Assembly: GCA_001970955.1 (NCBI GenBank)
Contig: MPUH01000037.1
Location: forward strand, 79,811-143,810
Direction: 5' to 3'
Origin: Stentor coeruleus
Lineage: Eukaryota > Ciliophora > Heterotrichea > Heterotrichida > Stentoridae
DNA: 64,000 nucleotides
A model generated the notes under the pieces. That model ran no database searches and was not told where the DNA came from. It worked only from the letters and a program-made list of their open reading frames with translations. Positions within the stretch are counted from its first letter, which is position 1, and every line of letters starts with the position of its first letter. Below, piece after piece: positions 52,801 to 63,633 of this stretch. The position numbers were made by a program, and so were the translations under genes.

Positions 52801-55140
52801 ATGCATAGCATTTTTATCTCTACTGAAAGTAACTCAGAAAAGCAATCCTCCAATAAAAACCAGCATTCAACAAATCTTCAGCTTATAGACAACCCTCACT
52901 ACAAAGGTCTCTATACCAATACAAAAACCTCACGTTTCAACCTCATGCATTATAATCCTCTATACAAATTCCCTCTTCTAAACACCATGCCAACCCCCCT
53001 TTCTCTATCCTCAGAAGACTTTTTTCATCCATCATCTATCAACATCAGCAAATCCCTCTCATCCTTACACGAAAAAAGCCCATTTAACAAAGGTAAAAGC
53101 ACAGAAATCAGCCAATCAATACAAGAAGACTCTCAAGAACGTCAAGTACCAAAAAACTCAGTTAATTTAAATACCTTCGAATCCTGCTCATTTACAAGTG
53201 AAGCTACGATTTTCAACCTGGCTGAGGCAATTGAAAAAAACCAAATATCCTTAACAGATTCATATATTTCCTCAGTAATAAACACTAGTAGTATACCAGA
53301 AAAAGCGAATATTTCTCTTAATACAAAAGAAATGATTATGAATATTCATAGGAATTTTGCTGCTCAACAAGAAAATGATCTACTTTTAAATTCAATAACA
53401 CCTGCTAGTTCATTAGTTTTATCACAACTACAAAATTCATTATTAAGTTGTTCTGATATGTGTCCTATAGAGAAAATAGATTTTATAGGAAAATTAGATT
53501 ACAACAACTTAGAAATATCAGCGATTTGTAATGAAAGTAGAAGACTTTATGGTAGTATAAATGAAGAAGAGTCTATGAAAAATGATGAGAATTATAGTAA
53601 GAGTTTTAAGAAAATCGATAAAAGTTCTAGAAAAAGTGATATACTTATTGTTGCCAGAAGGGGAAGTGAAGTTGAGAATTTTGCTAGTGTTTTTAAGCTA
53701 AGTGAAGATGCGGAAAAAATGCAGGAAAGCGATCTTTTGGATGATGAAAATATGTCAAGTCCTGAAGATGAAGGACCACTTATGATATCAACAACAAGGA
53801 TGTTTTTAAATGGAGAAACCGCATCAAAAGCTAAATTGGGAGGACCTGGTGGGAAAATACGCATAATAAAAGAACTTTCTGATAAAGCTTTGGATGGTAA
53901 TATTAATCATATATATCAAGGAATAAATAATAATCCATCACAAACCCTCAAAAATCCTTACCAAACTCAATCTACTGTTTACAACCCTGAAATGCTTTCT
54001 CCCATAGTAAAAAAACTGATTTTCTATGAAACATCCTCACAATCATCATGTCAAATTCTTTCCGCCACAGCTTGCTGTGGCTTTGGTAGTGGATTAACTC
54101 TAGAATACTCTATAAACGAAAACGACACTAAAGCATATCCAAATTTATCAAATAACTCTATTTGGAATATTTTATGGGATTTATCAACTACTAAACTTAT
54201 ACAAAAAAGTCAAATTCAATGGGTTAGTTGTGGATTTGAGCATATTTCATGTATAACCATTGAAGGTAAAGTTATGACTTGGGGTTATGGAGGAAGTGGA
54301 TGTTTAGGTCATGGTAATACCCAAAGCTATAAAATTCCAACTATAGTAAATTCAATATTTCAAGAAAATATATTATATATAGAATGTGGTGGATATCATA
54401 CAATTGCTATTAATGATGAAGGTGAAACTTTTGCTTGGGGTCGTGGTGATGTTAATCAATTAGGTATTCCATTTAGTAAACTTATAAAAGATGATATTGG
54501 GCATGTATCGTTAAGACCTAAAAAAATCAAGAATTTCCTTATAGAAAAACTTTTTGTTAAAGATATTGCTTGTGGTGAAGCACATACTTTACTTTTAGAT
54601 GCTGAAGGAAGAGTTTTTTCTTTTGGTTGGGCTGAGTATGGACAACTTGGGTTAGATGATGAAGATATTGGAGATGAAGGGATTTCAAAGTATATATGTC
54701 AAGTGAAATCATTGAATTTTAAAGTTGTAAAAGTATCAGCTGGGTGTTTGTTTTCTGTATGTTTGAATGATTTAGGTCAGGTTTATATATGGGGAAATGG
54801 AGAAGAAGGTCAACTTGGTTTAGGAAATTCTGTTAAAAATACGAATTTACCTATTATGATTAGTAGTTTAAGACATGAATTTATTGTTGATATTGTTTGT
54901 ATGGAAAGTTCAGTTATTTGCCTTTCGCAGAGTGGAAATGTTTATGGATGGGGTAGAGGGGTTGTTGGAAAATTGATGGATGGAGGAGGATATTTACCTG
55001 GGTCAGAAATTATATGTTTTGTGCCGAGGAAGATTTTTGATGTTAATGTTGTGCAGAAGTATTTGATAAAAAGTGATATGAAGGTTGATGATTTTAATGA
55101 GAAGCTAATAGAGAAACTTTTGAAACTGAAGAATAATTAA
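52801..55140 (+). CDS. RCC1-repeat (RLD) protein with long disordered N-terminus
   Basis: 779 aa, single exon. Residues 1-400 are polar, Ser/Asn-rich and probably disordered, with an acidic patch (SDLLDDENMSSPEDEGP) at about 310-325. Residues about 410-760 hold RCC1-type repeats with the G(H/Y)-x-L...GxVxxWGxGxxGQLG pattern: VMTWGYGGSGCLGHG, TFAWGRGDVNQLG, VFSFGWAEYGQLGLDDED, VYIWGNGEEGQLGLGN and VYGWGRG. That is five to six blades, so a nearly complete propeller. RCC1 blades serve as nucleotide-exchange factors or as protein-binding platforms. The long N-terminus and lack of an NLS pattern leave the role open. Confidence 0.88.
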   Translation: MHSIFISTESNSEKQSSNKNQHSTNLQLIDNPHYKGLYTNTKTSRFNLMHYNPLYKFPLLNTMPTPLSLSSEDFFHPSSINISKSLSSLHEKSPFNKGKSTEISQSIQEDSQERQVPKNSVNLNTFESCSFTSEATIFNLAEAIEKNQISLTDSYISSVINTSSIPEKANISLNTKEMIMNIHRNFAAQQENDLLLNSITPASSLVLSQLQNSLLSCSDMCPIEKIDFIGKLDYNNLEISAICNESRRLYGSINEEESMKNDENYSKSFKKIDKSSRKSDILIVARRGSEVENFASVFKLSEDAEKMQESDLLDDENMSSPEDEGPLMISTTRMFLNGETASKAKLGGPGGKIRIIKELSDKALDGNINHIYQGINNNPSQTLKNPYQTQSTVYNPEMLSPIVKKLIFYETSSQSSCQILSATACCGFGSGLTLEYSINENDTKAYPNLSNNSIWNILWDLSTTKLIQKSQIQWVSCGFEHISCITIEGKVMTWGYGGSGCLGHGNTQSYKIPTIVNSIFQENILYIECGGYHTIAINDEGETFAWGRGDVNQLGIPFSKLIKDDIGHVSLRPKKIKNFLIEKLFVKDIACGEAHTLLLDAEGRVFSFGWAEYGQLGLDDEDIGDEGISKYICQVKSLNFKVVKVSAGCLFSVCLNDLGQVYIWGNGEEGQLGLGNSVKNTNLPIMISSLRHEFIVDIVCMESSVICLSQSGNVYGWGRGVVGKLMDGGGYLPGSEIICFVPRKIFDVNVVQKYLIKSDMKVDDFNEKLIEKLLKLKNN

Positions 55141-55564
55141 GTAAATAATAAAAAAATTGTGTAAATAAAGGGATAGTTTTAGATTTGATGTTGCTTTGGG
55201 AGGTTGAAAGTTTGATTTAGGATTTTATATAAGTTGGATTTTGATAAGGATTTGCTTGAATAAATTTTTTTCATTGCTTATAATAGATTATATATTTTAA
55301 GATTATATTAGAAATATGTNCGGAGGTTGAAAGTTTGATTTAGGATTTTATATAAGTTGGATTTTGATAAGGATTTGTTTGAATAAATTTTTTTCATTGC
55401 TTATAATAGATTATATATTTTAAGATTATATTAGAAATATGTTCCCATGTGTTTAATAGAAAAATTAAGGTATATTTGATGAGCTATTTATCGTTTATAA
55501 TATAAATTCAACTAAATAATCATCATTAATACTTATTACTAAAAACTAGGTATTCACTATAATC
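55141..55564. other. convergent intergenic with assembly join at 55320
   Basis: 3' flanks of the RCC1 gene and giant paralogue 2. The n at 55320 is between 121-bp repeats (55199-55319 and 55322-55442) with one mismatch, an unmerged contig overlap. Confidence 0.6.
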
Positions 55565-58500
55565 TTAACTTTTAGAGGTTGGAGTTTGAGATGATATCAT
55601 TTGGCATTTTTCGATTGGGATAACTTTATTTCTTCTCTTTTTTATATAATTTATCACGCTTTTAATAAAAATAAGAACTGAACAACCCATTTGTGTGTTC
55701 ATTATAAATTTGATTAAGAATACTAATATAGAATCAATACGATCAATTAATTTTTCAGAGTCTCTTGTTAAGCTAATTCCAATTAATACAAAAATAATAG
55801 TAATACTAGACTCACATAAAATATTTGATAAGTTTGTGAGGCTTTCATTAAATGGCCTAAAAGTTAATAGATAAAATAAATTCTGTGTAAAAGTTACTAT
55901 GGATGAAAGGGTGACATTTAAACTTACTTGAAGTATTGGGTAATCTTGCATGAATATTTGGATTGTTATATAAACCAAGCGCCTAGCAAAAAATATGCAA
56001 TAGTACAATTGACTTGCAATTCCTTTATCATTTTTGAATTCATAATATAATGTTTTCCAATTTGCGACAACTTGTGAAGTATTATCTGATATTTCTAAAT
56101 GATTTTTGAATGTAAATATTAGACATAATATCGGGGTTAAAACTGAAACAACCTATATAGACTTTACTATAATAATAGATGATGTAATGACGTTAGTAAT
56201 TGCCCCAATTGTTGAAAAATCTAATAATATGACAGCTATTATTGAAGCCGCAAGTAATTCCATATAGCACGTAATCCAAAATCTTATAAATGCAGCATAC
56301 TTATAATTGCTAACTAACTTCTCAATAATTTTCTTAACAAAAGCAATCGAAAAAGGCTTTATATGCGTAAACCTCCTCAAAATCAGAGACACAAACAACA
56401 TCATAACCATAGTTGAAAACGCTGAAAAATTACTCCCATTATTCAACATCAATAAACTAGTTTTATACCCAAACTCATAAGCTTTCTTAAAAGGTCTTTT
56501 TTCCCCATTTTCAGAAACAAAATACTTAAAAATATTAGGAAATGAATTATACTTCCTTAATCCTTTAAGATATCCAGCAAATTGTGGAGTTAAAGGTATA
56601 TTAGTTAATCCAATAAAACATACCATTTGTATTGTATTAATAAAACTCCATAAAGTTGCAGGGTTAGAATTTAATAATGATACAAAAAGAGTAGTGGCTG
56701 TAGAAGCTGTTGTTGTAGATTCACTTGTTTTTTGAGACTCAGCTGCAATTATAACATTAGCTGCTTCTGTAGGTATTTCTTGTGGGTAAAGATTAAGACT
56801 ATAAAATCCTAATTCAAGTATTCCATTGTAAATAGATACAATGTTTAGAGTATTTAAGGTTATATTAACAAGACATTTAGTAGGAATCATGTCGTTAAAA
56901 GAAGTGATTATGTAGTATTGATATTTAGACCAAGATTCAAGGGTAAATGTTAGAGAAATGCATGATGTGAGCGATATTGAATCAATTGATAATGATAGTA
57001 ATGGTGAACTAAATATAAGGATGATGTTATTGGTTGTTGTAATCTTAGCTTCAACATTTAAAATCGATTTATTGCAGAACTCAGTACCGTTATATCCTAA
57101 AAGACACATACAATTTGTATTAGAGAATTTCGCATTTTCTACACACTTGAAGCATTTTTCTCTATCACATTTCCCACATCTATCAGGACATTTAGCACAT
57201 GCAGTTTCATTATAAAACTCATTTTCCTTACAAATAACACATCTATTTTCTATTACATAAAGATTACTTGGTTCTTGACAAGTGCATAATTCTGTATTAG
57301 CAGCATTTTCTGCACATTTTATACAAGACCCATCTAAGAAATCTAAACAATTTTCACAGAGTTGATCATAACAAATATTACAAGTAAGATTATTCCTACA
57401 ACCATTTTGACAAGATATAGGACATGATTCGCATTGATCATAATCTGGACCTAACCAATATTCTGATATAAGACATTCAGGTAAACAAAATTGATTATTC
57501 CATAATAAACAATCTGGATCTGATTGTGAATTTCTAAATTCATCGATTATGTTAAATGCTATATAATAAATAAAACCTGAATAATAAGTGGAATATTGCT
57601 CACCTCCTATAGATATTGAAGTGTTGTTAAATACATTAACGAAAATCCCTGAACCTAAGGAAATTGTTTTATCTAAGACTTTGTTGATGTAAATTGTTAG
57701 TTGGTTTTCTGATTGAGTTTTGTTTAGGAAGATGTAAAAGTTGTTCCATTTGTTGTAAGAAATTAGTTCAGATGAATTTAGTAATATGTGCCCTTTGTCT
57801 GCTAGGAAAAGGTCTAAGGTTAGCTGAGTTGAATTTAATGATATTATAAAAAGAGTTGTATTACTGCTGTTAGAATAAAGAAGAGGACCTTGTTGTAAGG
57901 GCATAAACCATATTTCAACACCCCAAGATGGGGGAAGGATAAGCGGATTGCTTGTATAGTTTTTAAAAGTAGGCATTCTCATAATACTATTTACTCCATC
58001 AAAATAAAACCCTCTTTGATATGCTGCAATAGGATCCTCATCATCATAATCCGGGTAAAATTTTTGGCTGTTTCCCGTCAACACTGGAACCTTGCTCACA
58101 CTATCATAAAGTATCCCTTCCAATCTATCTAGTTTAAGTTTAAAAACAACAGCCTTAACAGGTTCATAATTAATACTAACATTCGCATACCCTGTTGGAA
58201 CTTTTTCACAAATTCCATCTATAAACACAAAACCCTCTGCACAAATCAAGCAACTAAAAACCTCATTATCAGCACAAAAAACACACCCTTCAAAGCAATT
58301 AATTTCCACACATTCCTCTGTATTTTTATCAAAAAAATATCCAATTTTACATATGCATTTCCCATCAATAAAATCAGTAAAATTCTTACATTGTATACAT
58401 GAATTATAATCAGGACAATATAAACAAATAGAATCTGAACATAAATTGCACCTAGAACCATAAGCACATGATTTACATCTTGTTAAACAATTATAACATT

Positions 58501-61500
58501 CATAACTATATAAGTCATAATACATAGTAATTGGACATGATGGAATACAAGTTTCTAAATTTAAAGGAAATAAACAATAAGCATTTAATGAATATTTTAG
58601 TAAAGCCAACTCATTTGAAATGTTTACTGACCATAAAAAACCTTTAAAACTTAATTTAGAGTCTCCGAAAAATGTTGAAATGTTATGAACAGGGTCTTTA
58701 TAATATGAGATGTAATTAAAGCTTTGAAAACTATCGTCAATATAGATTTTTATTGATTCCCCATCACCAAAAACTTGTTTTAATATTTGAATTATATGCC
58801 AAGAATTGTATATAAGTTCTGATTTATAACTAAAAGTTAAGGTGTTGTTAAGGGTTTTTAAGTAGGTTTCTATACCATTTTTAGCTGAGATTTCTAAGTA
58901 TATGCTGTCTGGGTCTTTTCTAGTGAAAATTTTCCCATCTTTGTTTATAAGAATCCATAAAGACAAGGTAAATGTATGAGCGAGGATTAAATCTGATGGA
59001 TTTTTTCCTTGAAAAACCATAAACGACGTTTCATTAAAATACATTCCTCTATCTTTTGCTGCTATAACATCAGAGGATTCGTAATACGGATAAAAAGCAT
59101 CAGTTTCGCCGCTTTGTAAAGGGTAATGGGAAATATTATCATAAAGCGTATTTTGTATTAAATCAAATACAATACCAAAAATCTTAAGTTCATTACCAGG
59201 AATACAAGAATACGGTAAAAAATATGATACATTTTTTTTATAGCCATTAGGACAAAGTTCAGATGGTAAACATCTAAACAAATCTTCATAATAAATATAA
59301 CCAACCATACAAGTATCACATCCATACAAAGTTCTATTTAAACATGTTCCACAGCTTTCATGACAAGGAACACATTCAATATTATTTTCAACGATATACC
59401 CTGGAGCACATAGATCACAATTACTAAATGTTGAGCATTCCACACAATTAACATCATTACATAAAGAACAAGATCCTGATCTTACACATCCATACGAGCA
59501 ATTATCACAAGCTAAACAACTAGTATCTAAAGTATTATTAGAGCATTTATCAGGGCATATAAGATTACTAGAGCAAATTTCGCATCCATAACAAAAAGTA
59601 GTTTCATAATTATAACTCCTTTGAAGTTCTTTATTAAAAATTGTCATCGACCAAATAAACCCTTGGAAACTCAGTTCCTTATAAAAGTTTTTTACGTAAT
59701 TATAACTCCCAATATAAAACCCATAATTAGGATTATCTTGTAGTGCAAATAAATCTTTACTTTTGGTAGTTAAAATATTCCCACCATATGAAATCATTAA
59801 AGTACTGCTATGAAAATTTGATAAATACGTTAAAGTACATTCAATAAACGACCAAATCGATAAACTGCTAAAATGACCTACTCCGATGCCATGATGTTCA
59901 TTGAAAACTTCACAATAAAAGTAATTCAATTCAACAAAAATGTTAAAACTAGACCTATATGAATATTTGCTAACAAGGTTTCCATAGCCTGTGACTTTTA
60001 TCCAGGAATTGTAATAAAATGTATGATGGAGTACTAAACCTAAAGCACTCATATGAGTAAATCCATTAAAGTAATACCCTCGGCTTTTAGTAGGGATAGG
60101 GTCGTTATCATCCCAGTAAGGATAAAAATTCTCATTATTAAGACCTATAGTAAATACATCAATAGTATCCAATATAAGTAAATCAGCGAAATCTATATCA
60201 AATACAGTTGTGTCAATTAGCAAACATAAACCAAGATAATCCATATAACCAGTTGGACAATAATATTTACAAGTTTCTTCTATTAAATACATATCATTTG
60301 GGCATGATGTGCAACTGAGTAATTGATTATTATAAAAACAATCCATAATAATAGGAACACATTTGTAATCAAATAACATATAACCTGATTTACAAGTCTG
60401 ACATTCGGTAATTGATGAACATATCTCACAGTTATTGTCTAAACACGGACCACAATGATTGTTTTCAATGCAAGAATATAAGCATGTATCATCACAATAA
60501 TCACAATTATTATTAGGAAGTTGGTCTATATCACATTCTGATTTCAAACAGTTTTCAGGCTCAACCCAATTATAAGTATTATCATAAGTGCCAAGTATGA
60601 TAACTAATAAAAAACCATTATAATAATCTTTGTTGCTTTGGCCAATTTTTAAAAGGCTTAACGAGTCTCTAAAAGCTTTTAAAGCATAAGTTTCTATAGG
60701 TTCGCATATTGAATCAATACATCTTATAATATTAGTGTCAAAGTCTTTATATTGTATTTTATAAATTATATTATGCCAATTTGACCCTAAAGTTCCTGAT
60801 ATTGTAAATGTTGAACTTGTTAAATAATCATATGAGGTTAGTTTTATGTTTAAAGATCCATCAGCGAAAAGGATGAAATTTGAAGATTTCGATAACACTG
60901 GGCCTGAAGATCCTTTTATCCATGCTTGTATATTAAAAGTTGGTATGAAAAAATGATTTAGTCTAGTCTGCCCAAAAGCCTTCCCATTAAAATAATACCC
61001 CCTACAAGGGACTGCAACATAATCATCTGTTTCAGGATTATGAAAATAATCAGTATCTTCATTATCTCCTGATTTCATATATTTACTCATATCATAATTG
61101 TTCATCCATATATCAACAAAAGAATCAACAGATGTATAATAGTCTTGATTATTTATTAAATGTAAATTAGTATAATAACCAATTTCAGCTTTTGTGCAAT
61201 AATCTTTAATTGTACATTCTATGCATTTAGTCTTAAAGCAATCATCATCACCTGTATTTTGATTTTTATCATACCCATAGCATGAATTTGATGAATCTGA
61301 ATAACAAATATTGCAGTTACTACTACGAACACACCAAGGCCATGTTGGACAGCTTGGATTACAGCTAAAACACTCTCCATCCCAATATTTATTACTCAAA
61401 CATATAGGTGGGTCTATAAAATATAATGGAGTGTTGTCAATATCATTAAAAATTGATATCATATATATAAAACCTTTGAATCTAGATTCTTTATCCCCAA

Positions 61501-62242
61501 GTCTCCAATAATAATTGAAATTTTTTTTGGAACCGAGTGAATTTTCAGCTAGTGGAAACTCAGTTGTTATGTAAAAGGATTTGTTTATTTTTGTTGTTAT
61601 AACAAGTTGTTTATAAAAGAATTCTAATTGCATTATTATATGAACCCATGCAGTTTCGTAAACTGCGTAATTCGATTGAACATAAATCCCACAAGTGTAT
61701 GGGTCGCTTTTACAAGTCTCTATAGTCGTTATAATCCCTTGGCTTTCAGATGATATTTTATAGTAAAGGTTGTTTCCTGAGTCATATGATCCAAGAAATG
61801 TTCCGAAAGACTCTACAAGGATCCAAACTTTAACTGTATTATTAGGAGCTATTTTAGCAATAGTTGCATTTTGATAATCTGTATACATATAAGAATTTGT
61901 ACTAAAATAAAGCCCTCTATCTTTAGTTTTAAGTGGAGATTTTTGTGATGAGTCTAAAAAGTTTGAATTATCTGGGTTTATCAAAGGGGGTAATGATTTT
62001 TCAGCTGTTGGGTTTGATATTTTAGAGAAATCAGCAAAAAATAACAAAGGTGCTGAACCTGAATATGAACATTCAATATGGTCAGTTTTTGATTCTGAAT
62101 ATAAACTAGGACAATAATAGGTACACACTTGTCTTGTTAAAAATGTTGAGCATGCAAGACATGAATCATCTGATGATTCAATACAGTTGTATAGTCCAAA
62201 TGATATTGATATAAGAGAAGCAAATAAGGCTCCTAGTAACAT
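55565..62242 (-). CDS. giant Cys-rich multi-LamG-like membrane receptor, paralogue 2
   Basis: Exons 56168-62242, 55898-56152 and 55565-55882, 2,215 aa. I choose ATG 62242 over the upstream ATG 62317 because from 62242 the signal peptide (MLLGALFASLISISF) aligns with paralogue 1 and TTATAA sits directly before it. Intron 1 is GTAAAGTCTATATAG. Intron 2 is GTAACTTTTACACAG (55883-55897), which is in frame and stop-free; it is recognised only because paralogue 1 splices at the same place, with exon 2 exactly 255 nt in both. Architecture as paralogue 1: five lectin-like modules (RG-YF motifs), Cys-rich CxxC blocks, beta domain, then six to eight C-terminal membrane helices and a KKRRNK tail. Many N-glycosylation sites. 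Probably a cell-surface receptor or adhesion/sensing protein. Confidence 0.85.
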
Positions 62243-63633
62243 TTTATTATAAGGCTCTAAATTATTTGAAAAATGATGATTATAATCATTTTGATAATTT
62301 TGTATTAGAGTATTCATAGTAAGATGAAGGATAGTTTTTTATTTAGGATATATTTGATAATAAAGAATAAGAAGGGTGATATAAAAATTATTAGATTTAT
62401 TATATAATTGTAAGTGGTTTATTATCCTTAGAATAACCTTTTGATGAGTGATTTTTATTTTTGTTATGCTGAGCTTTGATAAAAACTTTAATAGGCTACT
62501 TTTAAATAAAAAGCGAGATTAGTGTTTTCAAAATCTCGATGTAAATTCAGGGACTTCACTCTTTATCATTCTTATTGAGTTGAATTATGTTAATATCCAA
62601 AGGTAAAATAATTTTATAGACAAATCATAGAGTATTATCTTTATATAAAAACTTTAACATTCAAGATACTTAAGTTACCTAGGTATATATTTTCTAGTTA
62701 AATGCTATGGGAAGCCTTAAACCAAAAAATACAAAAAAATTTTAAATAGGCTATAATTTGATTAGAATTTAAGCTATGTTAAATAGAACTTTTATTATAT
62801 TGAATTTATATATTTTCAAGTGTGAGTATAATCTACCTTAATATTAACATTGGATAGGGATATCATATGAAAAGGTAATAATTTTTAAACCTAAACTTTT
62901 TAAAAATAAGCTTTATTTATATTTTTGTATGCATTTGATAAGCTATAACTTTTTACAATAAACTTTATTTATCTTTTTATATACATCAGATAAATTATAA
63001 CTTTATTAATGTAAAGGTTAATAATAAAACACAATCTTATGTGATTTATTTTGTAGTTAAAAGTATTAATATTTTTTTGTGGGATATGCAAGTATATGCT
63101 AAGTACTTTACCATAAAGTAAATCCTATTCATATATTGAAGTTTTCAAAATTCCCAATATACACAAAATCTTTCTTTATTTTTTTCTAATTAGCAGAGTA
63201 AATCAAAATATATATAAAATACCTATAAATTCCAATAATATACTTTCTTTAATTATTTCAATCTCTATCAACGATTTCATTCAAAATAAAATAAAGTGAC
63301 TTAAATCATACAATTTAAACTTAGTCAATTTCAAGTTGTAATCTTAAAAAATTTTATCTTTATTACTGATAAATAGAAATAAAATGCCTATCTACTTAAA
63401 TTTAAATATTGATTTTAGAGATTAAGTATCTAAACTAAATTTATAAATTAAGCCCCCCTTCTAAAATACTCTTTTATAACAAACAACGCTTTTTAAGATA
63501 TATAGTCTATGCCAGCGTTGACTAAATTATAACATAAACAAGTGATTAAAAGACTATGATCTGAACAATAAATCCAAAGTATTCATTCTTTACTAAGAAT
63601 AAAAATCAAATTTAAATATCCTAAGATATAAAT
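62243..63633. other. divergent intergenic region
   Basis: 1.4 kb between paralogue 2 (minus) and the gene at 63634 (plus). Largely AT-rich. The last ~60 bp matches the promoter of the pseudogene at 35.8 kb. No other element recognised. Confidence 0.5.
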
